Positions 14,971 through 23,391 of a stretch of DNA of 64,000 bases are shown in pieces. Source of the DNA: CAYTBN01 sp964436045 (lineage in GTDB: Bacteria; Myxococcota_A; UBA796; UBA9615; CAYRNR01). The notes beneath the pieces are model-generated. The model had not been told where the DNA came from, ran no database searches, and saw only the letters and a program-made list of their open reading frames with translations. The DNA is taken from NCBI GenBank assembly GCA_964436045.1, contig CAYTBN010000012.1, positions 74,410-138,409 of the forward strand, given 5' to 3'. The position numbers were made by a program, and so were the translations under genes. Numbering within the stretch: the first letter of the stretch is position 1; each line of letters begins with the position of its first letter.

Positions 14971-17178
14971 TCAGCGCCCCACGAATGCGGACAGCTTGCC
15001 CGGGCGGAGGTCGTCGCCCCCCGGGGTGAAGAACACGGCGCGGTCGTCGCCGACCACCACCACCACCGACTCGCCCATGGCGGCGTAGCGGCGGAGGTCG
15101 TCGCGGTCCCACAGCAGGGCGAAGTAGCCGTCGGACATCGAACGCACCGACAGGGTGTCCATGTCCGCGTCGAAGGCCTCGTCGATCCAGACGCCGCCGC
15201 GGAAGTGGAAGACCCGGTCGCCCACCGCCTGGCTCGGGGCGTCCCAGGCACGCTGGCTGGCCCCCTGCAGGGCGTCGATGGCAAGGCTGGCGTGGACCGC
15301 GTCGGCGCCCGTGTCGTCGCCGAAGCCGCGGAAGGCGTCGGCGAAGGCCCGATCCATGCCGCCACTGGCCCGGGCGTCGGCGTTCGCCCGCCACAGCACC
15401 TTGAGCGCGTCGGCGGGATCCTCGGCCGGCAGCAGATCGGCCACCGGCATGTCCTCGGTGGCCAGGAAGGAGTTGTAGGGGGTCAGGATCCCGTGGCGGT
15501 AGCCCAACGCCTGGACCTCCTCGATGCGCTCGGGGGTCTCACCCTCGCGTCGGATCTCGTCCAGCAGGAAGCCCACCTTGCGGCTGGCCCACAGCCGGGG
15601 TAGGAAGTCCGCATCGTCCTGCTCCTGGCCGGTGAAACCCGCGCGGGTGCTGAACTCGACGGGCTGGCCGTTGGCCGTGCCGGTCAACCGGATGGTCTGG
15701 TCGCCGCGGCCCTTGTAGCGGCCGAGCACCAGCAGCTGGGTGCCGCTGTACAGGTCGGGCAGCTCCGCGGGGTACACGTCGAAGGCCTGGGCGTTACCCA
15801 GATCGAGCTGCAGATCGGTCACCACGGGCCGCGACACCCGCCGGAAGAAGCTGGAGATGACCCACTCCACGTCCTCGCCCGGCTGGAGGTAGTCGGCGGT
15901 GCCCCGGTTCTCGGCGGCCAGGGTGTCCAGCAGGCCGGTGGACACGTCGTAGCCCAGGCCGAAGGCGAAGATCCGGACCTGGCCGTCGGTACCCTCGGTG
16001 CGGGAGCGCGCCAGCTTGGTGATCGCCTCGCTCGAGGTGACGCCGACGGTGGGGGTGCCGTCGGTGAGCATCACCACGTAGTGGGGGCGGCCAGCGGGCG
16101 CTCGGTAGGCCAGGGCGGCGTCGACCGCCGCGTAGATGTTGGTGCCGCCCAGGGGCTCCAACCCGTCCACGAACGCCAGCCCCGCCTCGACGGCTGCGGG
16201 GGTGGCCTCCAGCGGCCGGGGTGACAGGGTTTCGGCTCCCTCGGCGAAGCGCACCACAGTGAAGCGGTCGGCGGGGTTGAGGGACTCAAGGCAGTACCGC
16301 AGCGCCTCGCGCACCCCCGCCATCTTGTCGCCGGTCATCGAGCCGGAGGTGTCGATGACGAAGGTGATGTCCTTGGGCAGATCGTCGATGTTCTCCGGAT
16401 CGCCGGGCGCCGCCATCAGCAGGAAGTAGCCGTCCTCGCCACCCAGCCGGTAGTCGACCACACTCATCCCCACCGGCTCGGCGGTCAGCGTGTAGTAGAG
16501 CTGGAAGTCCTGATCCAGCTTGGCGCCGGCCTCCCGGTAGCTGACCACGGTCTTGTCGTCGACCCGCTCGACACCCACCAGGTGGCTGGGCGAGTAGGCG
16601 CTGGCCACGGGCAAGTCGTCGGCGATGGTCACAGTCAGGCTGGCCTCCTCGGTGGCGCCGCCGGTCGCAGCCCCGGCCCGCAGGGGATAGCGAAGCTGGC
16701 CCCGGTCCCCCTCCACGTCGATCAGCGACGCGAAGTGCAGCTCCACCTGCTGGGTCTCGCCGGGCAGGATCGGGAAGATGTGCGCCTGGACCAGGTCCTG
16801 GTCCGCGTACTCCAGCAGCCCCGGATCCACCAGCTTGGCCACGATCGCCTCGTAGACCTCCCGCGCCTTGCTGCGGGACTTGAGCGATCCCGGCGTCTTG
16901 CGGCCGTTGATCCACATGGCGAAGCTCGACAGCGTCGACCCCTCGGGCAGCGGCATGAAGTAGGTCGCCTCGATGGGCTGCTCCGTCAGGTTGCGGAATG
17001 TCTGGCTCACCTCGTAGGTGGCGATCCGCCCGTCGATGGTCACGTCCACATGCTGGTTCTCCAGCGCGAACGTGCGGTCCGGCGCCCCCTCAGTGGGGAT
17101 CAGAACCCCCTGGGCCAGGGCGGCGGTCGGAATGGACAGGACGGCCGAGACAGCGAGAAGCAGGGCCAGACGGGTCAT
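14971..17178 (-). CDS. Secreted VIT/vWA-domain protein (inter-alpha-trypsin inhibitor heavy-chain-like)
   Basis: The 735-residue protein has a signal peptide with likely cleavage after A22 (AALA|Q). A VIT domain covers about 30-165 (GRIATYEVSQTFRNL...ATYFMPLPEG). The vWA domain begins at about 270 with a complete MIDAS: D276-T-S278-G-S280, a Thr in LGGTNIY and Asp in LTDGTP. The C-terminal 250 residues are unassigned. Bacterial VIT/vWA proteins are usually periplasmic or surface-exposed metal-dependent adhesion or complex-assembly proteins. AAGGAG precedes the ATG, with a GGGGAACTCCCC mini-hairpin just upstream. It lies downstream of the radical SAM gene 17288 in the same orientation with a 109-base gap, so co-transcription is uncertain. 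Confidence 0.88.
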   Translation of the reverse strand: MTRLALLLAVSAVLSIPTAALAQGVLIPTEGAPDRTFALENQHVDVTIDGRIATYEVSQTFRNLTEQPIEATYFMPLPEGSTLSSFAMWINGRKTPGSLKSRSKAREVYEAIVAKLVDPGLLEYADQDLVQAHIFPILPGETQQVELHFASLIDVEGDRGQLRYPLRAGAATGGATEEASLTVTIADDLPVASAYSPSHLVGVERVDDKTVVSYREAGAKLDQDFQLYYTLTAEPVGMSVVDYRLGGEDGYFLLMAAPGDPENIDDLPKDITFVIDTSGSMTGDKMAGVREALRYCLESLNPADRFTVVRFAEGAETLSPRPLEATPAAVEAGLAFVDGLEPLGGTNIYAAVDAALAYRAPAGRPHYVVMLTDGTPTVGVTSSEAITKLARSRTEGTDGQVRIFAFGLGYDVSTGLLDTLAAENRGTADYLQPGEDVEWVISSFFRRVSRPVVTDLQLDLGNAQAFDVYPAELPDLYSGTQLLVLGRYKGRGDQTIRLTGTANGQPVEFSTRAGFTGQEQDDADFLPRLWASRKVGFLLDEIRREGETPERIEEVQALGYRHGILTPYNSFLATEDMPVADLLPAEDPADALKVLWRANADARASGGMDRAFADAFRGFGDDTGADAVHASLAIDALQGASQRAWDAPSQAVGDRVFHFRGGVWIDEAFDADMDTLSVRSMSDGYFALLWDRDDLRRYAAMGESVVVVVGDDRAVFFTPGGDDLRPGKLSAFVGR

Positions 17179-17287
17179 GCGCGCGACTCCTTCGGGGAGT
17201 TCCCCTCGACCGGCTCACCCATGGACGCGCGGGCGCGCCGGTGCATTGAGGGACACGCGAGGCAGGAAGGTATTCCGAGACCGAGAG

Positions 17288-18808
17288 CTACGCCGTGATC
17301 CACTTCCCGGGCGTCCAGAACCGGCGGATCACCCGCAGGCCCACCTCGCCGCGGTTGATGGCGCGGGGGAGGCGGCCGGCCATCGACAGCACGTTGGAGG
17401 CGGAGGCGGCGTTGGCCAGCAGGTCGGGGTGGGACTTGAGGAAGTCGCTGCGGGATGCCCAGTGCAGGGCCTTGGCCGGGAACCAGGGTTTGTTGACCAT
17501 CACCATCAGCGAGACCCAGAACTTGTCGGTGGGCTCGCGCTCCCAGTCCAGGCTGACCCGGTACTGGTAGAAGGTCTTGGTGGCGGCGCCCTCGACCTCG
17601 CCCTCGGTGATCAGCCCCTCGGCCACCAGCTTCTTCTCGAGCCCGGTGCCGGGCATGACCGTCATCGAGAACAGGTACAGCCGGAAGGGGCGGGGGAACT
17701 GGTTGATCAGGTCGAACAGGGAGCGCAGGTCCTCCTCGGTGGAGAAGGGATCGTCGACCATCACCTGGAAGCGGGCCTCGAGGCCCAGCTTGTGGTACAG
17801 CCGCGCGGTCTCGAGGATGCCCTCGTTGCTGGCGCGCCGGTCGTACAGGGTCCTGGCCACCCGATCGTTGGCCTGGACGCCCATGTAGACCGTGTCCAGC
17901 CCGGCGTCGACCAGCTTGCGAAGCCGGTCCTCCTCGACGACCCGGGGCTCGAAGAAACACTCGAAGGGAAGGCCGATCTCACTGGGGTAGCGCTCGGCGA
18001 GCTCGTCGAGCCAGGCGCCCTTGGTGGGCATGATCTCGTCATCGAAGCGGATCCGCTTGAGCCGGGGGAAGACCTGCTTGGCCTCGCGGAGTTCGGCGAT
18101 GACGTCGTCGACGGTGCGTGTGCGGTAGTAGCGCCCCTTGCCGGCGAACAGCTCCCGCATGGTCGAGTTGTAGCAAAACGAGCAATGGAACAGGCAGCCG
18201 CGCGACGCCATCACCAGGTACAGGGTGTCGTTGAGCAGGGGGTCCTTGCTGGTGACGAACCCCTCGTCGATGATCAGCTTGTCCGGGTGCAGGAAGTCCC
18301 GCCGCGAGACCTGGTCCAGGTCGATGGTCAGGTGCCGCAGCTCGTTGCGGTGGACCTCGCCGTCCGCGTCCTTGACCCAGAAGTTCTCGACATCGTCGGT
18401 CGGCTCGCCGGCCTCCATCTTGTCCAGCAGCTCGACGATGGCCTGCTCGGCCTCACCCCGGGCCACGTAGTCGGCAAATCCCGTGGTGGACTCGGGGCAC
18501 AAGCTGGCGTGCACGCCGCCCAGCAGGATCGGCACGCCCAGCTTCTCGCGAACGTGCTCGGCCAGGAAGGCGCAGACCTCCAGGTAGGCCGAGGCCCGCA
18601 GGGAGAAACCGACCACGTCGGCGTCGAAGCGCCGCAGCCCGCGTACAAAATCGGCGAGCTCCTTCTCGCTCGGCCACGGCAGCCCGTTGTTCTTCCAGTC
18701 CTTGAAGTAGACCTCGAGGGCGTCGTGGCCGTGGGAGCGCAGGTAGTGCGCCAGCTGCCGCACGGCGTTGTTCTCGAAGTCGTACAGGGAGACGAACGCG
18801 ATTCTCAT
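17288..18808 (-). CDS. B12-binding-domain radical SAM protein (paralogue of 46954)
   Basis: The 506-residue protein has an N-terminal cobalamin-type Rossmann domain (1-150, GGVHASLCPE near 98) and a radical SAM core with C205, C209 and C212. A distinctive stretch after the cluster, CYNSTMRELFAGKGRYYRTRTV, recurs almost unchanged in the gene at 46954, where the three cysteines have identical residue numbers. It lacks the classical DxHxxG lower-ligand motif, as many class B radical SAM enzymes do. The class includes methylases, oxidative cyclases and ring-contraction enzymes; the substrate is unknown. Its ATG overlaps the stop of the aldo/keto reductase gene by one base, so the two enzymes are made together. 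Confidence 0.88.
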   Translation of the reverse strand: MRIAFVSLYDFENNAVRQLAHYLRSHGHDALEVYFKDWKNNGLPWPSEKELADFVRGLRRFDADVVGFSLRASAYLEVCAFLAEHVREKLGVPILLGGVHASLCPESTTGFADYVARGEAEQAIVELLDKMEAGEPTDDVENFWVKDADGEVHRNELRHLTIDLDQVSRRDFLHPDKLIIDEGFVTSKDPLLNDTLYLVMASRGCLFHCSFCYNSTMRELFAGKGRYYRTRTVDDVIAELREAKQVFPRLKRIRFDDEIMPTKGAWLDELAERYPSEIGLPFECFFEPRVVEEDRLRKLVDAGLDTVYMGVQANDRVARTLYDRRASNEGILETARLYHKLGLEARFQVMVDDPFSTEEDLRSLFDLINQFPRPFRLYLFSMTVMPGTGLEKKLVAEGLITEGEVEGAATKTFYQYRVSLDWEREPTDKFWVSLMVMVNKPWFPAKALHWASRSDFLKSHPDLLANAASASNVLSMAGRLPRAINRGEVGLRVIRRFWTPGKWITA

Positions 18809-19992
18809 CAGTCTTCGTCGTGCGTGCCGGTGCGCACGACGTCCTTCTTGCGATGGAGGTACCGGTGTTGCGGCAGTGCCGAGGCCCCGCGAATCCGGAA
18901 AAAAGCCCTCCGCGTGATGTCGTAGGTGTGAGTCTTGTGCAGTACGCGCACCGCCATGTCCATCCAGCGGCTGCGGGATAGCTCCGAATCCGCAGTTTTG
19001 AGCATCTCACGAACCGGCAACTCGTAGGGGCAGATCTTCTCGCAGGCGCCGCATTCCTGGCAGGCGTCGGCCTTGATCGGCAGCTTGGCGTACTCGTCGC
19101 GGGCGTAATTCTGGTTGAGCACCAGGTAGTCGTGGGAGCGGAAGACGTCGGAGATCGCGATGCCCTCGCGGCAGACCCGCTCGCAGTAACGGCAGCGGCG
19201 ACAGAACAGGTCGCCCAGGGCGTTGATCTCCTCCTCCATCGCCTCGCGGTCGGCCGCGGACAGGGCCAGGTCACCCTCGAGGGCGGCCACGTCCCGCTCC
19301 ACCTGCGCGATGGTGGTGCACCCCACCAGGATGCACTGCATCTCGTGGGCCGCGACCCAGCGCAGGGCGGCTTCCACCGCGGTCAGACGCCCGCCGGAGA
19401 GCGCCTTCATCCCCAGGGTGCCCACGTCCAGCTCGACCGCGGTCTCGAGCACGGACTGGAAGTTGGGAGCCTCGATGGGATTGAAGGGGAACTGCACGGT
19501 GTCGAACAGCCCGGTCTGGAGGGCATCGGTCAGCACGCCGGGGTGGTGCGAGGTGATGCCGATGTGGCCGATTCGCCCGTCGTCGCGGGCCTTCTGCAGC
19601 ATGTCGCAGGCGCCCCCCGGAGCCATCAGGCGCTCCAGCTCGTGGGGGTACTGCACGTGGTGCAGCTGGTAGATGTGGATGTGGTCGGTGCGCATTCGCT
19701 GGAAGCTCTGCTCGAACTCCTGGCCGAAGCGGCGGGGGCTGCGCATGTTGGACTTGGTCGCCACGGTCACGTCGCCCCAGCGGCCCCGCAGCGCCTGGCC
19801 CAGGATCTCCTCGCTGTCGAAATAGGACGCGGCGGTGTCGATGAAGTCGATGCCCAGATCCAGCGCTCGATGGACCAGTCGGTGGGCGGTCCGCGGATCG
19901 CTGTGGTAGTGGCTGATCACACCCATGGCGCCGAGCCCGAGGCAGCTCACCTCGAGACCTGTGCGACCCAGTCGTCGCCTCTCTAGCGCCAT
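18808..19992 (-). CDS. Aldo/keto reductase with C-terminal 4Fe-4S ferredoxin region
   Basis: The 394-residue protein starts at ATG 19992, behind GGTGGAG; an ATG eleven codons upstream has no ribosome site. The aldo/keto reductase barrel shows DTAASY (Asp and Tyr), the Lys in VATKSN and His in YQLHHVQ. After about residue 270 come two cysteine groups, CRRCRYCERVC and CQECGACEKICP, matching 4Fe-4S clusters. Such proteins usually oxidise or reduce carbonyls by coupling to ferredoxin-like carriers. Translational coupling to the radical SAM gene suggests it may supply electrons to that enzyme or act on its product; both are inference. Confidence 0.88.
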   Translation of the reverse strand: MALERRRLGRTGLEVSCLGLGAMGVISHYHSDPRTAHRLVHRALDLGIDFIDTAASYFDSEEILGQALRGRWGDVTVATKSNMRSPRRFGQEFEQSFQRMRTDHIHIYQLHHVQYPHELERLMAPGGACDMLQKARDDGRIGHIGITSHHPGVLTDALQTGLFDTVQFPFNPIEAPNFQSVLETAVELDVGTLGMKALSGGRLTAVEAALRWVAAHEMQCILVGCTTIAQVERDVAALEGDLALSAADREAMEEEINALGDLFCRRCRYCERVCREGIAISDVFRSHDYLVLNQNYARDEYAKLPIKADACQECGACEKICPYELPVREMLKTADSELSRSRWMDMAVRVLHKTHTYDITRRAFFRIRGASALPQHRYLHRKKDVVRTGTHDED

Positions 19993-20053
19993 TGATTCTC
20001 CACCGCGATCGATATCCCTACCCACTCGGAGCGCGGCGGGCCAGCCGCGGCCG

Positions 20054-20782
20054 CTATTCGACGTCGGCGGAACCGCTGCTGTCCTCCGCGATCACCAGAT
20101 CGTCGAGCACGCTGACCTCGTCCTCCAGACCACGGAGCACGCGGATGCTGCGGAGGATGTCGGACCACCGGGGCACGAAGAAAGGCACACGGCGGATGTA
20201 TTCGGCGTACTTGGGCCCGAAGTGTTGCAGGTCCCGCTGTTCCATGAAGTATTTCTTCTCGACCAGCGAGACCGCCAGCGCCGCCGGGATCAGGACGAAG
20301 GTGAACAGGGGGGAACGGAGCAGGAATCCCAGCCCGATCACTCCCAGAGCCTTGCCCCAGACCGAGGGGTGGCGGTTGAGGGCGTAGGGTCCGCCGATGA
20401 CGACGCGGACCGCGCCCTTGGCCACCAGCGGCGCCGGGCCGCCGCCGCCCACGATCACCAGGTAGGAGTAGCACCACCAGACGATGGTCAGCCCCGCGAT
20501 CGTCAGCACCAGCCAGATCCACACGTTGAGCGGGAAGCCGGGGAGCTCCGGCCAGCTGAAGACGAGGAACTTGGAGTCCAGCCAGGCCCGGATGTGCCCG
20601 TCCACCCAGCGGCTGACCAGGCCGGCAATCACGGCCGAGGGGATCAGCAGCGGCAGGTAGATGAAGAGGATCATGCGGGTGATCGAAGGGTGACCGATGG
20701 CGCGGATGGCGCTGGGGAGATCCCAGCGCGGTGCCGCGCCGCTCTCGGGGGCCGGGGCCTCCAAGTGCTCTCGATCGCTCAT
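20054..20782 (-). CDS. Isoprenylcysteine carboxyl methyltransferase / phospholipid methyltransferase-like membrane protein
   Basis: The 242-residue protein starts at ATG 20782 with GGAGG about nine bases ahead; a longer frame to 20941 has no such site. It has four or five membrane helices. The C-terminal half carries the PEMT/ICMT signature: RHPSVWGKALGVIGLG, then a downstream Glu-rich EKKYFMEQ and FGPKYAEYIRRVPFFVPR. These integral enzymes use S-adenosylmethionine to methylate lipids or lipidated groups. It is the first gene of the minus-strand run containing the aldo/keto reductase and radical SAM genes. Lipid methylation would fit the envelope theme of the region, but the substrate is not shown by sequence. 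Confidence 0.8.
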   Translation of the reverse strand: MSDREHLEAPAPESGAAPRWDLPSAIRAIGHPSITRMILFIYLPLLIPSAVIAGLVSRWVDGHIRAWLDSKFLVFSWPELPGFPLNVWIWLVLTIAGLTIVWWCYSYLVIVGGGGPAPLVAKGAVRVVIGGPYALNRHPSVWGKALGVIGLGFLLRSPLFTFVLIPAALAVSLVEKKYFMEQRDLQHFGPKYAEYIRRVPFFVPRWSDILRSIRVLRGLEDEVSVLDDLVIAEDSSGSADVE

Positions 20783-20912
20783 GGAAGCCAGCCTCCGGGC
20801 CGCCGTCTGGCGAGGATTTCTCGTTTCATTCCGAGCGCTTACACGATCAGTCCTGGCCATGCAGATAGCACTGCCTCCAGGACCTGTCAAGGAACGGCCG
20901 GGACCTGCGGAG

Positions 20913-20942
20913 TTGCCCTCCGAGGGTTGGATTTGAGACAAT
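20913..20942 (+). promoter_or_regulatory. Candidate promoter for lipoprotein gene 21004
   Basis: TTGCCC (20913-20918) and GACAAT (20937-20942) are 18 bases apart, each with 4 of 6 consensus positions, in an unusually A/T-rich stretch for this genome. Transcription would start about 55 bases before the ATG. Identified by eye only. Confidence 0.3.
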
Positions 20943-21003
20943 CTATCCCCTTTTCACGGGAAGTCGGCCGGGAAGGTGGGTCCGGCCGCAATGAGGTGGA
21001 ACC

Positions 21004-21636
21004 ATGAGACGCGCATTGCCCCTGCTGCTCGGTGCCCTGCTGATCGGCTGTTTCGACCTGGCTCCCGCGGAGTCGGATCCGGGGCCGGAGAACGCAGGCA
21101 CCGAGACGGCGGCCGAGACCGACGCACCGCCAACCGAGACCGCCGAGGCGCCCAAGAGCTTCGAGGTCCAGCCCGGCGAGGGCGTTACCGTGGCGGGTAC
21201 GATCCGCTACGAGGGCAGCAAGTCGGGCAAGATCCGGATCGACGTCCTCGGCCAGAAGGACAAGCAGATGTTCGAGCTGCTCAAGCCGCTGGGGCTCGAG
21301 GACTGGGGTGACTGGTCCTTCGACGCGCCCAAGGGGTTCGGCGAGGTCAAGATCGTCGGCTTCCTGGACCAGACCGGAGACGGCCCCAGCGACGACGACG
21401 CGGCGATGATCTACGACCAGTCGGTGGACATCGGCGATGTGGACATCACCGGCCTGGAGCTGGTGCTGGTGGACGGAGCCGACCTTGCCAGCCTGACCCC
21501 GGGCGCCCAGGGGGGCGAGGCGCCGCCGCCTCCGCCGGACAAGGAAGGGGAGGGGGAGGAAGGCGCTCCTGGCGCAGAGACTCCCCCCGCCGACGCTCCT
21601 CCCGAGGAGGAGGGCGAGGCCCCGGCCGCCGAGTAG
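21004..21636 (+). CDS. Lipoprotein with acidic/proline-rich tail
   Basis: The 210-residue protein has a short lipoprotein signal, MRRALPLLLGALLIGC, with the lipid-modified residue at C16. A Thr/Glu/Ala-rich linker (about 20-50) leads to a small beta-rich domain (52-160) containing VAGTIRYEGSKSGKIRIDVL and VKIVGFLDQTGDGPSDDDA, reminiscent of carboxypeptidase-regulatory-like beta sandwiches. The tail from about 165 is a low-complexity mix of Pro, Glu, Gly and Ala. GAGGTGGA lies just before the ATG. It is transcribed divergently from 20054 and convergently with 21673. No function can be assigned. Confidence 0.75.
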   Translation: MRRALPLLLGALLIGCFDLAPAESDPGPENAGTETAAETDAPPTETAEAPKSFEVQPGEGVTVAGTIRYEGSKSGKIRIDVLGQKDKQMFELLKPLGLEDWGDWSFDAPKGFGEVKIVGFLDQTGDGPSDDDAAMIYDQSVDIGDVDITGLELVLVDGADLASLTPGAQGGEAPPPPPDKEGEGEEGAPGAETPPADAPPEEEGEAPAAE

Positions 21637-21672
21637 GCCATCCTCCACACCGGGACAGCCCCCCGGGGTTCC

Positions 21673-23388
21673 TCAGCCCCGCTCCCCGAACACACAGCCG
21701 TCGAACCAGCTGCCCGGATCGTCGTCCGCTCCGGACAGGTACTCGTGGGCGTCCCCACGGGCCCGGGCATCGGGGACGGCCCGGCACAGGGCCGCCGTGA
21801 ATTCCCGCGCAATGGCCGGGGTCTCCAGCCGTGGCAGCAACAGGGCAGGCGCCCCATCCCCCGCACCCCGCGGGTGGGACGACAGTCCGAGCTCCGCGGC
21901 CACCGCGCTCGCCCGTTGCGCCAGCTCGTCGGGGCCGTGGACGAGCAGGAAGAGGGAGCCGTCGGTGGAGTAGCGGTCGGCCGGTTCTCCGGCCAGCCGC
22001 TGGTCGAGCACCAGAGCCGGTCCGTAACCCCAGGCCGAACGGGGACCGCCGAGGGACACCACCTCGACCCAGCGCGCGGCATCCCCCGACTCGCGGGTGA
22101 CAGTGGCGGCCAGCCGCTCGTGGACCGCCAGATCGTCGTCCGTGGGCATCCGGCTGGACCAGCGATCGGCCACGCGGTCCGCCGTCAGCGCCGCCGCAGC
22201 GACCAGCACCGTGACCACGGCCAGGTCGACCGCGGCACGGATGGGGCCCGGCACCTCCAGCGGCAGCAGCGAGGCGATCCAGCGCAGCCCCGCACGCGTC
22301 ACCCAGGCCGCGAGCATTCCGAGCGCGACCGCGCCGGGAGCCAGCAGGATCCGGCCGTGGTAGGGGCGCAGGTAGCCGACGGCGAGTGCCGTCCCCAGCA
22401 AGGAGAACTGGGACAGTGCGATCCAGGCGGTCATCCAGAGCCGCGCGCGGTCGCCGCGCTGGCGGGTCCGCCAGTACACGATGCCGGCCACGCCCACCGC
22501 CAGAGCCGGTGCCACGATCAACAGCGGCCCCAGCGGAGGCAACTCGGGCCGGAGGAAGGTCCCCACGACCCCGGTCAACGCGCCGGTTCCGTCCACCAGC
22601 GGCGTGCTGGCGCTGCGGGCCACTGCGCCCAGTTCGGCCAACCCCAGGTCGGATCCCGACGCCGTTCGCGCGAGCTGGAGCAGGCCGGGTGACGCCACCA
22701 CGGCACACAGCGCCGACCCGGCCGCCACCGAACGGGCGCCCTCCCGCCGCCCGACGCGAAACGCGAGCAGCAGCAGGCCGGGGACGATGCAGACTGTGAA
22801 CGGGTGAACCATCATCGCCAGCGGCGTCAGCGCCGCCGCGGCCAGCCAGCCGCCCCGCCGCCAGGCGACCAGCGCGACGACGGTCGCCAGGGTCACCAGG
22901 GAGACCAACTCCGGGGCCTGGTAGGTCTCGTAGGTGTGGGCCAATGCCAGCCGTGGGCCGTGGGCCGCGGCCACCGCCAGGGCGGCGACGAAGGCGCCGA
23001 GGCGGGCTGGCCAGGCGCCGATCCCGCTGGCGGCGGCGCCGCCCCAGGCCAGACGAACCGCCAGATAGGCGGCCAGCCCGGTCAGCGCCTGACCGGTCAG
23101 CATCCGTTCGAAGGCGCCACGCAGTCCGTCGACCCCCATCACCAGGGGCAGCTGCAACCAGTACAGCGCCGGGCCGAACTGCGGGCCGTGACCCGGGGGT
23201 AGCCAGCTCCCGCCGGGCTCGATCTGGAAGGCTCGCAGCAGGGGATCGACGCTGTCCGGAGACACGGTGACAAAGGGGAGCATGCGCCCGCGGACGAGGC
23301 TGGTTATCAGCAGCAGCGACCCCGCGAGAAGTACGTCGGGGAGCAGGGACAGGGTCCGGCTGCGCAGCCCGCGCGCCGCGCTGGCCAT
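21673..23388 (-). CDS. Polytopic membrane protein, GT-C glycosyltransferase-like
   Basis: The 571-residue protein has about ten membrane helices and a C-terminal soluble region of about 170 residues. The first non-cytoplasmic loop holds TVSPDSVDPLLRAFQ, placing acidic residues where GT-C enzymes have their catalytic Asp/Glu. GT-C proteins move sugars from polyprenyl-phosphate donors on the periplasmic side. The family assignment rests on topology and that loop, not on a clear profile match. It lies three bases downstream of the SGNH hydrolase gene 23392 and would be co-transcribed with it. The final residues (CVFGERG) show no motif. Confidence 0.6.
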   Translation of the reverse strand: MASAARGLRSRTLSLLPDVLLAGSLLLITSLVRGRMLPFVTVSPDSVDPLLRAFQIEPGGSWLPPGHGPQFGPALYWLQLPLVMGVDGLRGAFERMLTGQALTGLAAYLAVRLAWGGAAASGIGAWPARLGAFVAALAVAAAHGPRLALAHTYETYQAPELVSLVTLATVVALVAWRRGGWLAAAALTPLAMMVHPFTVCIVPGLLLLAFRVGRREGARSVAAGSALCAVVASPGLLQLARTASGSDLGLAELGAVARSASTPLVDGTGALTGVVGTFLRPELPPLGPLLIVAPALAVGVAGIVYWRTRQRGDRARLWMTAWIALSQFSLLGTALAVGYLRPYHGRILLAPGAVALGMLAAWVTRAGLRWIASLLPLEVPGPIRAAVDLAVVTVLVAAAALTADRVADRWSSRMPTDDDLAVHERLAATVTRESGDAARWVEVVSLGGPRSAWGYGPALVLDQRLAGEPADRYSTDGSLFLLVHGPDELAQRASAVAAELGLSSHPRGAGDGAPALLLPRLETPAIAREFTAALCRAVPDARARGDAHEYLSGADDDPGSWFDGCVFGERG

Positions 23389-23391
23389 CGA

